Positions 10,825 through 22,437 of a stretch of 64,000 nucleotides of DNA are shown in pieces (the stretch's first letter is position 1; each line of letters opens with the position of its first letter). The notes under the pieces were generated by a model. It was given only the letters and a program-made list of their open reading frames with translations. It was not told the origin of the DNA and made no database searches. The position numbers were made by a program, and so were the translations under genes. Location of the stretch: assembly GCA_022478985.1 (NCBI GenBank), contig JAKSZP010009292.1, positions 124,001 through 188,000 of the forward strand. Reading direction: 5' to 3'. Source of the DNA: Massospora cicadina. Lineage: Eukaryota; Entomophthoromycota; Entomophthoromycetes; Entomophthorales; Entomophthoraceae.

Positions 10825-11404
10825 ATTGTAAATGGCAAGGTTAATGGAGCGTGAGACCTCCTTGAAGAGGTTCGCACACAGGATTGTTCAAAATATCATA
10901 AATAAAAAGCGTAAAATGGGGAAATTGTTTATTAGAAATCGACCAACAAGGAATGTTTGGTTGGGGAAAACATATTTAAACTTTAACGGGGGAATAAGGG
11001 GTTTGCAGAAGTGGACCCAAGCACTGACCCACCAATAGGCACACACTACCATCCAGTTTGGTAGAATATGCCAAAACTGACTTCACTCGTGTAATCAATT
11101 TAAAGTTGGATTTGACCTGAACATGTGATTTCGTAAATGGAACAGGTTTTGAAACCCCATTCCTCAACTAACCAAACCGTCTGCATTCATTATGTAAATG
11201 TCTGTTTCAATGCCTAGGCCAACATAAGGGGCTGGGCGTTTGGCACCTCACTAGTACCAACCCGGCATATTTAGCTTGAACCAAGCGTTGGTCTAGCGTA
11301 TGCCTGAGGTCAGGGAGGGCCTGAAGCTTCACCTTCTGGGCCTCCTGGCGCCCAGTCTTATCCTTGGGGTTGGTAGCCCACTAGAATGCCATTTAACCAT
11401 GACA
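10558..11404 (-). repeat. 3' LTR of element C (847 bp)
   Basis: Matches 15651-16500 throughout. Long shared runs include the tract around 10605-10675 and that around 11215-11370. On the minus strand it runs TGTCATGG to CCTACA. The LTR carries open reading frames, described separately. A polypurine tract abuts its 5' end. Confidence 0.85.
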
Positions 11405-11419
11405 TTACCCTCTTTTCCC
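11405..11419 (-). promoter_or_regulatory. Polypurine tract of element C
   Basis: On the minus strand GGGAAAAGAGGGTAA ends exactly where the 3' LTR begins. A purine run here primes plus-strand DNA synthesis in LTR retrotransposons. It fixes the LTR boundary and the orientation of C. Confidence 0.75.
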
Positions 11420-13094
11420 AATGGGGCTCAACACCCCTCCAGAGGCTTGCGCAAGGGAAAAGTTCTTGTGGGCAGGGGCCAACTTCATGGCGGCAACGGT
11501 CAGTCTGGGTTGAGATACAGAGCTTGGGGGAAACGCTTGTGGAAGATTTTAATCAGATCTTGAGCATGCACACAGTTGCGTGCTGGAACCCAACTGTTCT
11601 CTGCAGCGTCAAAGCCCTTCCAGGATGCCAGGTATCCAGTCTTCTTTTAACGCGGCAGGAGGCAACTGTTTCTTCCACCTCCCACTCTGATGCCCCATCC
11701 ATGAATATGCCTCTGGAGTCTCTGGTGGGGGGCCCTCAAACAACATCAGTTTGCTCTCACGAAACACAGAGAAGATCTGAAATGAAGGGGGGAAATCTAG
11801 CTGGTATGAGGCATGGCACATCTTTCTAACAACGCGGTAGGGCAATCCTCTTTGTTCTCAGCTTCTTGCATGGCTGCTAGATAGGAATGTTATGAGCATC
11901 AAGCATCACGAGATCCCCTTCCTTGTATGCAGGATCCACTTGGCGCTTCCCATCAGCATTCTCCTTATACACTTGAATTTCCGCCTCCAAGATTGTGAAA
12001 AACCTCCTTGTGGACCTTCTTGATTGTTTTGGCAAAGTCCACCACCGCTTCAACCTTAGACCCACAGCTGGGCTCCATGTTAAAGCGGGGTAAAGCCATG
12101 GCTGGCGAAAAAAGGGGAACAACTTATTGAAGAATGCAACGTGTTGTTGTAACTAAATTGGACCTTTGGAAGGTGAGAAGCCTAATATGAATGATCCGTG
12201 GCGGTGTAACACCGCAGAAATTGCTCCAAACACTGGTTCACTCGTTCAGTCTGCCCATCTGATTGAGGGTGATAGCCAGTTTAGCGTCAAGGGCATATCT
12301 TAAGAGTCTTACACAACTCTTCCCAAAAGATGGAGGTAAATTGGGGTCCCCGGTCACTGATAATCTCTAGGGGAACTTCATGGAGCGCAAACACACGCGT
12401 GAAGAAGAGCCTAGCCATCTCAGCTGCGGTTATTGTCATTCTGCAAGACATGAAGTGATCAAACTTTGTAAAATGGTCCACCACCACCATGATGTCATCA
12501 TAACAAGAGACAGGTAGTTTCACAATGAAATCCACTGGTAGGGAAGTCCAGGGCCCTTCAGCTTTCTGGACTGGTACCAACAACCCTGCTAAAGGTTTAC
12601 GATTTGGAGTTCATTTGGTTGCAGATCAAACACTCCTTACAATACCGCCCCACCTGAGAAGGTAAGCTCTTCTAATTGTAGGTGCGACCTATCAACTCCA
12701 AGGTCTTTGCTTTCCCAGTATGACCAATGGTGATTCCATCATGATGGTCCCAGACAATTTCCAGGCGCAGTGGTCCAGCAGGTACCCAAAGGCGCCCCTG
12801 AAACCACACCATTTCATCCTTTATGTGATAACCCCTGGATAGGTCCTCTTGATTTAAAGCGCTCTTGGCAAGTACCATAGTATATTCAGCAGATAGCGGC
12901 TGAGAAAAGACCACCTTTCTTAACATACCATATTCCTCCGCATTCTCCAGCGATGCAAGGGCTGGCCCGTTGGCCGGTGAAGAGGGAAGTTGAGACACAA
13001 TTTTATTTAGAGGAATCATCACCTGGGTGTTATGGACCTCTATCTCCTTTGGACCAGGAGCTAAAGCAGGGTTTCGGCTTAAAGAATCCGCCAA
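11420..13094 (-). pseudogene. Integrase and chromodomain of element C, broken
   Basis: Minus-strand integrase in several frames. The zinc-binding HHCC part spans about 12770-12620 (DHHDGITIGHTGKAKT, then CKECLICNQ). The core gives VDFIVKLPVS and VVVDHFTKFDHFM (12540-12440, first Asp), IISDRGPQFTSIFWEEL (12360-12310, second Asp) and [20 protein letters not shown] (12280-12220, containing the Glu). The C-terminal domain has YKEGDLVMLDAHNIP near 11890 and YRVV...ASYQLDFPPS near 11800. A shortened chromodomain follows near 11660-11530: KEDWIPGILEG, then ENSWVPARNCVHAQDLIKIF. The part of the chromodomain holding its middle aromatic residue appears deleted. Protein order matches fungal and plant chromoviruses. 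Confidence 0.85.
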
Positions 13095-14590
13095 ACCATT
13101 ATCCTTGCCCTTGGTGAATTCTTAAGAAAAGGCAAATTGAGCAAGGGTCTCATGCCAACGGGTCTGCCGTGGGGTTAGGACATGAGGGGCGCGGTAGTAC
13201 AGAAAGGCATGGTGATCTGTACATACATGGAATGGGTAGGTAGAGCCATGCAAGTGGTGACGCCAATATGTCAGCGCCTCCACCACTGCTAGTAACTCCT
13301 TATCATAAATGGCGTAATTCAACTCAGGCAGAGACATTTTCCTATAAGATATACCACTGGATGCTCTATCCCATCTTCTCCTACTTGTAAAAAGGCAGCC
13401 GCTATGACAAAGTTGGAGGCATCAGTAGACACAATGAACTCTTTGGAAGAGTCAACATGGTGAAGGATGGTCGTGGGCAACAGGGTGCATTTCACAGCTT
13501 GGAAAGCATCCTCCAAAACGGGGGACCACTGAAGCACTTTTGCACCACTAGCCCTATACAAGGGCGCTGCCACCTCAGAAAGGCTTAGCGTGAACTTCTT
13601 GAGGAACAAAAACGTCCCCAAAAAGCTCCTCAATTCTTTTACTGAGTAGGGGTCGGCCATTCACAAATTGCCTTCTCCTTGTTTGGAGTTATCATTGTCC
13701 TTGATCAAACACGACGTTACCCAGAAAAGTGACCTAAGACTTGAAGAATTTGCACTTGCTAATGTTCAGCTTAAGGCTGGCTGCCTTTAACCGCTCCACC
13801 ACTTGCGAAGGTGTACTGTATGGGACTTATAATCAGGGAAAAACACCAGGATTTCATCCATGTAGGCAACCGAGCATACCCCTAACAAGTCTCCCAACGC
13901 TACATCAATGTGGCGTTGAAAGATGGCAGGATCATTCTTAAGCCCAAAGGGATGACCCAAAACTAGAAAATCCCTTTTCTGGTATGGAAGGAAGTTAATC
14001 ACTTTTGTCACTTTTTGATACAAATCTGATTGAACGCATTGAGGCAATCCAGCTTGGAAAAGACCTTAGCTTTCTCCACATAGCGCGAAATCTGAGAGTC
14101 CAAAGGGATGGGATGTAGATCTGTTACAGTGACATTGTTAATGTTCCCATAGTCCACACATGGGCGCAGAGTACCATCAGACTTCTCAACAAAGCGAAGT
14201 AGAGAGCATACAGGGGGGGTACGCTGAAAAATCGCACCTTTGTCTATCTGTTCCTTCACCCACACATCCAACGCCTCTTCCACCCGGATAGTAAATGGGT
14301 AAATGGGGGAAGATAGGCGCACCAGATCCACAGTGAGCTTGAAGTCACAATCAAACTCAGAGTGCTCAGGGAGTGCGTTGGCGGATTCTGCATCAAAAGA
14401 GGATCCCAAACCCTCCAAGCAAGAAGGGATAGGAACTTCCACTGAGGGCTTCAGCAATGAGGCAAGGTTATAAGGGTGAAGGTGGGGCCAGTGGGGCAAT
14501 TCTCCCTGGGCGTTCTCTTCCAACAAAGGCACAACTAAGGTGTGCCCATTCTTCACGGTGAGGGAGAGGGTATTCTCTTTCAGGTCGATT
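13095..14590 (-). pseudogene. RT and RNase H of element C, broken
   Basis: RT runs from about 14500 down: a palm start with KGAIFQRTPPVCSLLRFVEK (about 14260-14200), RPCVDYGNINN (14165-14135), FSKLDCLNAFNQI (14070-14035), HPFGLKNDPAIFQRHID (13955-13905) and the catalytic box VAYMDEILVFF (about 13870-13840). The usual YxDD has become YMDE, so polymerase activity is unlikely. RNase H begins with FLGTFLFLKKFTL and holds VSTDASNFVIAAA (near 13435), LNYAIYDKELLAVVEALTYW (13320-13260) and CTDHHAFLYY (13225-13195). The frame breaks near 13980-14050 and 13320. It is normally one polyprotein with protease and integrase. Confidence 0.85.
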
Positions 14591-14890
14591 ATAACGTCAA
14601 ACTTTCGCCACTACTACACACCCAAAATGATAGGAAACAGGAGGTTTTGACCGCATTGAAGTGATTAGACAAGTGGTGCTTGCCAGCCTGATAGTCCACT
14701 GTCCCTATGATCTCCAGAGTGGCAATACCTTGGGACGCCCCTCCCTTAGCCATACCACCTGGCAAGTAACTCAATCCAAGGTAGTCAGCTAGGCTCTGAT
14801 CCATAAAGTTTCCAGAGGCGCCAGTATCCATAAAAATAGTAGTGGTGAGCTTCCCTAAAGGGGAAGAGAGGGTAGGAGTCAGTAGAAAGT
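14591..14890 (-). pseudogene. Aspartic protease of element C
   Basis: From 14880 down the minus strand reads SSPLGKLTTTIFMDTGASGN. DTGAS is the intact catalytic triad of retropepsins, which cleave the Gag-Pol polyprotein. FMDQSLADYLGLSY follows, as is common in Ty3 proteases. The frame breaks near 14650, so only the N-terminal half of the roughly 100-residue domain is continuous. RT begins just downstream after a charged linker. Confidence 0.75.
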
Positions 14891-15650
14891 ACCAGAATGG
14901 TCTTTATTTATGGTAAACAATGACAAAACCTCACTAAAAATTCTTCTTCTGGCTCAAGAAAGCCATCAGAGTATGTTTGGAATAAAAAAAGGGGGAGGGA
15001 TAGTTGGCCACTCTTAATAATGAGGCCACATACCCCACCATGCCTTCTGCAGGTGCATATACTTTATCATATTTTAAATGAAGTTCTTTCTCTGCTTCCT
15101 GAGTGCCCTGGATCATGGTAGGAGTCAAACGAGGGTTCTCAGGGGTTATTTGATAACTGGAAAGGGTTCTCATCCAAGCCATAAAAACTAAGAAATGGAT
15201 CAGAGATTTGGATAAGATTATCGTCATAAAACGCGTTTTCAGACGCAAATGACCTTATTCCCCTAACTGCAATAGAATGCCCAACGTTATCCAAGGCCAA
15301 TACCCCCGGGCTCATCTAAACCGATTCCACTGGCATCATCTGAATGTGCAGTCAAAGGAAAACTTGTTTATTTAAATGTAAATTGATTTTTTGCACGGAA
15401 AGTTGGAGAATCACAACTTTTAAACATCAAAAAGCGTCCATATCCACCAGGTACAAGCATGAAGGGTGGATACTTTCCAGTTGAAGGCAAATATAATGAT
15501 GCTGAGTTGCTTCAACGTTTGGGAAAAAAGTGACACAGTGGTGCAGCTGAACACAGCTGAGGCCTTCAGCCGGCACCCACCATTTCCACTCTGGAAAAGT
15601 CCCACACAGAAAAAGTTTGTGCATATAATTTCATGTGATTGGTCAACTAA
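14891..15650 (-). other. Leader or gag-position segment of element C
   Basis: The stretch between the 5' LTR and protease, where gag is expected. A minus-strand frame at 14934-15248 (104 codons) contains TPTMIQGTQEAEKELHLKYD, and a neighbouring one reads SDPFLSFYGLDENPFQ. Neither shows a zinc knuckle or capsid motif I recognise. At 760 bases it is too short for full gag plus leader, so gag is probably mostly deleted. Confidence 0.4.
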
Positions 15651-16500
15651 TGTAAGGAGAGTGTCTATAACTCTCCCATTTCTAGCGTGGTAGTGCACTG
15701 TGCACAAGGCCAACGCCAGGGAACTAGCCGTTAGTATGAAAGTTATTAGAGCCCAGAAGAGGGTGCTGGAGCAATAACAACTTAGTCATATAATTGCAAT
15801 TATTATAATAAATAACCCACCAAATGCGACGCGGTGCACAATGAGGAAGGGGGTAAGCTACCCAGGTTGGAGGGAACCTGAGTGAACCAATGGTGCACTA
15901 GGGGATAGCTTGATCATATTGGAAATGGCAAGGTTAATGGAGCGCGAGATCTCCTCTAAGAGGTTCACACACATGATCATTTGAAATACTATATGTAAAA
16001 AAGTGTAAAGCAAGGAAACTGTCTATTTGAAGTCATTAACAAGGAATATTGGTAGGGGAAAACATATATTAACTTTAACGGGGGAATAAGGGGTTTGCAG
16101 AAGTGGACCCAAGCACTGACCCACCAATAGGCACACACTACCATCCAGATTGGTAGAATACACCAAAACCAACTTCACTTGAGTAATTTATTGATGTTGG
16201 ATCTGATCCAAACGCATTGTTTTATAAATGGAACATGTTTTGAAACCCTGTTCATTGACTAACTGAATGGAACCATCTGCATTAATTAAGTAAACCATCT
16301 GTTTTAATGCCTGGGTCGACATAAGGGGCTGGGCGTTTGGCACCTCACTAGTACCAACCTGGGCATATTTAGCCTGAACCAAGAGTTGGTCTAGCGTGTG
16401 CCTGAGGTCAGGGAGGGCCTGAAGCTTCACCTTCTGGGCCTCCTGGCGCCCAGCCTTATCCTTGGGGTTGGTCCCAATATGATGTCATCTACCCATGACA
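15651..16500 (-). repeat. 5' LTR of element C (850 bp)
   Basis: Partner of 10558-11404, ending exactly TGACA at 16500 on the plus strand. It keeps the same internal tracts and the same open frames. No clear tRNA-type primer site follows it, which is compatible with the self-priming used by many fungal chromoviruses, or with decay. Confidence 0.85.
16188..16470 (-). CDS. Open frame at the start of the 5' LTR of C
   Basis: The frame is open from a stop near 16490 to TAA at 16188, about 95 codons. It reads TNPKDKAGRQEAQKVKLQAL, then a helical, charged segment and VYLINADGSIQLVNEQGF. There is no early ATG except at internal Met positions. The 3' LTR copy (11090-11372) carries the same sequence with a one-base deletion near 11264. 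Composition is protein-like, but I know no homologue. It is upstream of the hydrophobic frame in the same LTR. Confidence 0.3.
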
Positions 16501-16740
16501 ATTGCCAAAGTGGCCACTTACTCAGGGGGTACAAATGATAGAGGTTTTGCCACTAGCAATAAATCGATATGTTAAAAGAGTGTGCCATCAGGCGGATCAG
16601 ATGGTTTAGTTCTTTTGTAACATAAACTTTTTCTCATTATTCCAAGGAGTCCTACCATATTAAAGCCTTAAAATCAAACATAACAGGTCTGCTCCTGATC
16701 ATGCCAGAACTCTTTTGACCTCTTCTGACAACAGGTAGGC
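16501..16740. other. Unassigned flank of element C
   Basis: No feature recognised. It holds the phrase cacttactcaggggg, which recurs as cacttactcagggga at 53501. By position it may be interrupted pol of element B/D. Confidence 0.25.
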
Positions 16741-17550
16741 TAATTTTATTTCAATTTTTAAAGTAACTATAATGGGCGTTATAAAAAACCAAATAAAAAC
16801 ACCATTAATAAAGGCAGATTATGTGAAAAACTTTATTTTACTGGTATGACAACCAAAAGTATATACAGTATCTTGGTATTTGTGGTTTTATAGAAGGAAT
16901 TGACTAATATCAAATCTTTTCACAAAAGAATACTGTGCATTTTCTGCTTGGTTTCAAGACCAGCGGAGTCCAATTTTTTGATACTCTGGGATCTTATGGC
17001 CTCTTTCTTGAAATATGGTGCTTAAGCTTAGTTCTGAATGTGTAGTTGATTCTTTGAATGCTCTCATTGTTCTCATGACCTGTGAAGCTCTTATGGCTTC
17101 ATTAAACACATTAATCTCATTTAGTGGAGTTTGCAAAAGTATTTCACTTCTATCTGTTAAAATATGCATTGTTAATCTTCATAAAAATAAAGAAACGCTT
17201 TTTTCATAGGTTTTGGCATTTCTCCTATCATTAGCAGTCAATTAAAAAGGTTTAAAAGGAGTTCATCTAAAGCTTGTCTGCAACATTGTGCGCATATTTT
17301 TAAACCAATATTTATACATGCTTTTAATCTGACGTCATACTGACCAACTGTCAAATTATTTTGGCGATTGAGGGTATAAAATAGCATAGTTGGCATGCTT
17401 CCTAGGCCCCTTAAAGCATATAAAAGGGTTTTAGAACTTTTAAAAGACTAATTAGCTGCTAATCACGTCAGTTGGGACTTGATCTTCATTCGGGCAAATT
17501 AATTAGTTATATTAGTAGTAATAGTGGAATAGAGGTTTTTAAACTGAGTT
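16741..17550. repeat. Putative solo LTR, related to 53760-54570
   Basis: AT-rich, with no coding sequence. Shares short ordered tracts with the LTR-like region at 53.76-54.57 kb: ggcgttat, aaaggcagatt/aaaagcagatt, aaaagtatata, gaatgtgtagttg. It has a TATA-like box GGGTATAAAA at 17360-17380, as does the other copy. Ends were not resolved. It interrupts the expected path from RNase H of B to integrase of D. Confidence 0.4.
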
Positions 17551-17559
17551 TTTACATAA

Positions 17560-18849
17560 GCTAGTTATTTAACTCTATAGTTGAGCGTTTCTAAATACCC
17601 ACAGCTGTAGGTCACTTAGGATCTAAGAAATGCGTGGACCTCATCAAAATGATGTACAACTGGCCTGGCTCATCAAAGGATACCAATTGTTAGTGGTAAA
17701 CTGTGTCACATGTGCCCTCACTAAGTCAAACTAAGTGGGAAGAAAGTGACTCCTACACCCTCTGAAGCAGATTGAGGGCTCACGATCATCAATCAAGTGA
17801 ATTTATTGTGGACTTTCTTTTAAAAGGCTTTTACATAGTCATTGTGGTTCTCACCCATTTTAAAAGATTCTCATTGGTCATGCTTGTTAGAAAACTATTA
17901 CCACATCCAAAATTAACGTTATTTGTTCCCATAATTCTTAATTTTTGGCCTGCTCAAAAAAATTCTGTGTGATTAGGGTACCTATTTCACCACCTGGTTT
18001 TAAATGAACTCCTAGTGTTCATCAACATTAAACTCTGAAGATTAACCTCCCATCACCCCTAGTCAGACAAGAAGGTGAAAAGGGTCAACCAGTCATGAAG
18101 CAGTACCTGCACTGTTGTGCTTCCACCGCTCACGTATCTTGAGCCTCTGACTGTCTCCTAGTGAAGTTTACATAAAATAACTCCTCCCATTAAACTACCA
18201 GCTTTTCTTCATTTATGGCTAACATGGGATAATCTCTCATATCAAATCAACCCCCTCATTTTCTCAGCGATCCCAGCAGTATGAGCTCATGGCCTACATC
18301 TGAATAACCCAGTATATCATTTTGTGAGCACCTGTAAAAGGCAATTGACGACAATAAGATTTATGAGGACCAAAAGTGCCACCCATGCCATGACTTTCAG
18401 GTGGAGTACTTTGTTATACTGGATACTCTAAATTTCAATATGGAAGATCCCTCAAAGAAGCTAGACAGTAAAATCCCCATAACTATATGAGGTGAAAAGG
18501 ACTTGGGAAACAGAGACTTTTATATATAGCTCCTGGAACACGGTTAGCACTAAAGCATACTCCATATCTCACAGTTATTCCCCTTAAAAGACAATAGCCT
18601 ACTTCTACCAGGACAATTGCTATGGGTAATTTGTAGAAGGTGAGGTGGAAGCAAACTTGCCTTCAAAGAAGTCCCGCTGCATTGTCCAGTACTTACACAC
18701 ATGAAAAGTTATCTCTTTAAAAAAGCTAAATGAGCACAAAGGATTTCATTTGAAGGCATTGACTTAGGACTTAGTAGAAGCATACCATAAAACCCTCTAT
18801 TAAAATTTTAAGGATTGTTTGCATTTTTTAAAATCTTTTACAAATAATC
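17560..18849 (+). pseudogene. Integrase and chromodomain remnant of element D
   Basis: Plus-strand chromovirus integrase in several frames. HHCC part: VGHLGSKKCVDLIKMMYNWPG (17608-17670), then NCVTCALTKSN after a shift. Core: SSEFIVDFLLKGFYIVIVVL (17795-17855), with the first Asp altered in context. Further on come ELLVFINIKL and NIKLRLTSHHP with RVNQ (18010-18110), equivalent to the usual [23 protein letters not shown]...TSFSSFMANMG follows near 18190-18230. The C-terminal domain has FQVEYFVILDTLNFNMEDPSKKLD (18397-18470). A weak chromodomain trace (VEGEVEANLPSKKSR) lies near 18640. The LTR shared with 32448 follows directly. Confidence 0.75.
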
Positions 18850-19384
18850 AGGAAGAAATTTGGCCAAAAGATCCTCAATTTTTTCCTAGTGTCATAGTAT
18901 AGTGACCGTTTGGAAGCTCACTAGGCTATTATAAAATTATATGATTCTTTGGGTCTTCTTATTTACTTTTCCCTAAGAATTTGGGAGCTTCTACTGCCGC
19001 AGGAAAAAATATAAGCTGGTGATTTCAGTCCTAAAAGCTTATTAACACTTAAATAGGAACTCTGATAAAAACCTGATTAATAGTATTAAGAAAATATATC
19101 TTTTAATTATAGATCTTATTTGATAATTCATTTGATTCCCTTTTCATTGAGACAGGCGCCAGTATTTATACCTCTAAGGCACCTCCTGGACATTCTTTAG
19201 CACATGATTTTACATAGAGATTAGTTTTCGCCTTAGTTTGGCCCAAGAACTGATACATTGACCTTTTACTATGATTATTGGTGTTAAAATATCCTATAAT
19301 TTGAGAAGTCTTAGGGAGCAAAGAAGCAACTAAAATGTGCAAAATTGTCCTGAGGTCAGCCCATATTGAGTTTCTCATATAGTT
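18850..19384 (+). repeat. LTR of element D, left part (interrupted by E)
   Basis: Homologous to 32448-32921. Shared tracts include ccaaaagatcctc/tcaaaagatcctc, gtttggaagctcactaggc, gctggtgattt and gcgccagtatttatacctc/gcgcaagtatttatacctc. It ends with TAGTT (19380-19384), the left target duplication of E. The rest of this LTR resumes at 23320. It sits just after the chromodomain, so it is probably the 3' LTR of D. Confidence 0.7.
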
Positions 19385-20275
19385 TGATGAATGGTTGACT
19401 GGACCTAAATTTTCAGAAATTAACAGAGGAAATAAAAACTATTATAGGATGCTAGCTTATTATGTATCATATCAAAATTATCAGTGATTATGGACCAAAA
19501 ATATCCTAAGTATATCTGAAGCTTATGATCCATGACCTAGCAATTCCACTTAATAATATACAACTAGATGACATGGGCTCAGGGACTTTGTTGGTTAAGT
19601 CAGACTTAATAATAGTTGACTTAATGACCGGGGCTCATGGGCTTTGTTAGTCTATGTCAAAATTTAGTTTGTAATGTCAATAAAGTTTTTAATTGAATTA
19701 ATTACTAATTAGTGTTATGAATCGCCTTGGTATGAGCTACTGTTGCTTGAGAGGAGTGATGGTTTAATTATTTTCAGGTGCGTCAGAGGAAAAGCTGTCT
19801 TGAAAGAATTGTCAGTAAGACACTGACCACAAAGTTGAGCTGAGTTACTGCAGAGCCTCATAGTTCATAGACCCTCTGAAGTCTTCATTGTAATCTGCTT
19901 TCTAAGTGGCAATGAGAGGCGAGGTGTCATGGGTAAGGTGTGGTTAACATCAAACCTAATAATTCTTTTTAATTACATACAATGAAATTAACAATCTTTT
20001 AGCTCTACAATTAAATATACAATATACAAGATTTTTGCATTTAAAACTTTTCCATTGTATTAAGTTGAGGATTTACTTATAATTAGAAAAATCATGACAG
20101 TGATCCATCGTACAAGTATACAACAAAGAGTACAGTCTGAAAGTGTTATTCATAATGAGATTATATCTTACTTACTATCATAGTCTGGTCTATTGTATCC
20201 ATAAAATAAGCACTTGAAGCTCCAATTTATCTACAAAGAAGAACCAGGGCATTTGAAGTAGTCAAAAACTCAACA
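19385..20275 (+). repeat. 5' LTR of element E
   Basis: Starts TGATGAATGG and ends CAACA. It aligns with 22438-23319 over its full length, for example gacatgggctcagggactttgttggttaag against gacatgagattggggactttgttggttaag. Roughly one base in ten differs by eye. Confidence 0.85.
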
Positions 20276-20277
20276 AG

Positions 20278-20298
20278 TGGCGCTCTTGGCTGGGATGG
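20278..20298 (+). promoter_or_regulatory. Primer-binding site of element E
   Basis: TGGCGCTCTTGGCTGGGATGG begins two bases after the 5' LTR. A sequence starting TGG here pairs with the CCA end of a tRNA to prime minus-strand DNA. It shares TGGCGC and GGGAT with primer sites pairing with tRNA-Asp in plant elements, but the match is imperfect. The tRNA is not assigned. Confidence 0.5.
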
Positions 20299-20394
20299 CA
20301 TATGGTGACCATATTGAGCAGTGGAGCAACCCCTGGCTAAGTCAATTTTTTAAATAAAAGAATTTACCAAATTTTAAGACTCAGCAGACATGAT

Positions 20395-21970
20395 GAGTCA
20401 TCAAATTAATAATCTGCATAAAGATGTTACTCTTATTAATGAGGCAAATAATAAATTACGTGGAAAGTGAATGATTTAAGAAATTAATTAGAGAAAAGGA
20501 TCAAGTGATTTCTGCCCTTCAATTGCAAATGACCAGTATGAGTGAGGAAATATCAATATTGAAGTATTGGAATGATGGTCAAAGCCAGCACGCCCAACGC
20601 AATTCTAATGACAGTGAGCCTCTAAATATATGAGGTTAAATCATCAGAGGTCAATACCAAAGTTAATCCTGGGCCACGTTGGCAATTACCACGTAGAATG
20701 GTTTCTTTGTCCAACCCAAGTTCCTCTAACCGTGGTGCAGCGCCTCAACGCCCTGATAAGCCTGGTTAAAGCCAGCAAAGAAGCAATCGCAATTCCCATG
20801 AGCAGGAGAATGATAATTACAAACCATCAAACCTGCCTGCTTTCAATAAGAATGTAATTGTAATCACTTTTATCAACGCTTTGAAATGGCCATGTATGGG
20901 ACTATTGACTGCAACAAAGCGGCCACTATGATCAACTGCTTAGATGAATGGAGTATTAAGTTAATTATGACTCAATTGCATGAAACCCAACCAATTAAAG
21001 TCAAAGGGGACGTGCTTCATGAACATGGAGGTCCAGAACAAAAATCAACTAGAAAATCCAAATTCATGAATATCAGCTTTAAAAAGATGAAATGATTGAT
21101 GAATTTGCAGATCAATTCTATCATGAAGCTTAAGTTCTCCTAGGCGCAAAAGCTATGATTGATTTTGTTGACAATATTGCATTACAACATGCTGTACAAC
21201 CCTACAAAAATTTGCAAAACCTTATTACCTGCTTTTGTGAAAAACTTTGCAACAGCTGATTTGTTGATTCTCTGCAAGGATGCCCACAAAAACTATGGCT
21301 CGTCTAATACTGGATAAAGATTAGGACTTTCTGCTCCCTTGCAGAAAAACCCTTCAGATACAATAAAAAATCAAAAGTGATTCGCCTGTTGAAACTGAGT
21401 TAACCAAAAATACAAGGGCATTACGCCCATTGAATGAGATCACTTGCTACAACTGCAATTATCAGGGGAACTTTGCTTTCAGATGCTGTCAGCATAGTGT
21501 CAATGTGGCCCTTCTGGATAACGCACAGAAGGAGGGAAAAGAACAAGCACAATAGATGCGGAACTTTCTATTGTGCTGGAAACGCCAGTCCCACCTGAAT
21601 AACAAGAGCACGCAGGCCTCAGTCCTCAATTATCAATGTAACAAATTCTATTATAGTACTGAACAAAGATTATACAAACGTACATGTGGTGACTCGCTCT
21701 CAGAGTAAGGTTGTCATACCTAAAACCTCTGTAGTAGTTACTAAACCATATGTGCAACAAATACTTGAGAATATACCAGCCTAGAAGCCAAGCAATGCAG
21801 CGGATACTGCAAGCATGAAGGGGGTTAATATAGCTATGTCAATTGACACGTTCATCAATGAATGTCCTACCATTGGAAATACCCTGAAGCACACTCTTAA
21901 CTCTTTGGATTATTCCCATATCAAATTACTAAGCTCTATTGATTCTTATTAAAAAAGAGAGAAAAGGAAA
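20395..21970 (+). pseudogene. Gag of element E, broken
   Basis: A plus-strand gag remnant. It starts near 20393 with MMSHQINNLHKDVTLINEAN, a coiled-coil-like region. A capsid-like middle follows (FNKNVIVITFINALKW at 20850-20888; KAMIDFVDNIALQHAVQPY near 21150-21205). A zinc knuckle CYNCNYQGNFAFRC lies near 21450-21492, in which the CX2CX4HX4C histidine has become Asn. The tail (VVTRSQSKVVIPKTSVV, 21685-21735) resembles a Gag-protease spacer. Reading frame changes several times. Without pol this would act only as a particle protein supplied alongside another element. Confidence 0.65.
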
Positions 21971-22437
21971 AAATTGAAAAAATGAAAATGCTTTTATAAA
22001 AATATAAAATAAAATTATAATGAAAATAATACTAAACTTATATAAAACAATAACAATTAAGAAAAATATAATTTATCATTTTCTTTGAAGTCTTGTCTCC
22101 ACTGGGGCAGAATAGCCCTTCTTTGGGAGGAGAGTGAGATCAAAGCCAAGGGCGCAGGTTTGAGTTCATTGATGATTAAAGAAGTTTCAGTTGGGCCACA
22201 AAGCTGAACTTTTGGGAACCGTCTTAGTGTAGCTGGTTGAACCAGCCTAAGAAATTAAAGTCAAACCTGAGTTAACCATAGCACGCAGAATGGAAGTGCT
22301 TGATTTTAAGAAGACAAGTTTATCCAGGGCTGAGAGGCTATTGACATAGTGCTCATATTCTGAAGGTCAAGAAAAATTGGATGTTGTGACTAAAGAACAA
22401 GAATACCCTCCACTTTAATCCAACAAAGGTGAGGAAG
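21971..22437 (+). other. 3' internal region and polypurine-like tract of E
   Basis: An A-rich stretch (21950-22075) is followed by about 350 bases without recognised coding sequence. It ends AAAGGTGAGGAAG immediately before the 3' LTR (22438), which is suitable as a polypurine tract. Confidence 0.5.

Larger units (their letters stand above)
10558..16500 (-). mobile_element. Chromovirus-type Ty3/gypsy element C
   Basis: A minus-strand LTR retrotransposon of 5.9 kb with LTRs at 10558-11404 and 15651-16500, both beginning TGTCATGG and ending CA. Inside, from high to low coordinate, are a leader without clear gag, protease, RT, RNase H, integrase and a chromodomain remnant, then a polypurine tract next to the 3' LTR. 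A chromodomain after integrase defines chromoviruses, which it steers to particular chromatin. The outside bases (ATTTA and ATTGC) agree at only three of five positions. The recognisable pol is better kept than in A or B, but it has stops and frameshifts. Confidence 0.85.

Noticed and set aside
11386..11829. 147-codon plus-strand ORF
   Set aside because: Antisense to the integrase C-terminus and chromodomain of C.
10553..16505. Target duplication of element C
   Set aside because: ATTTA and ATTGC match at three of five positions only; not called.
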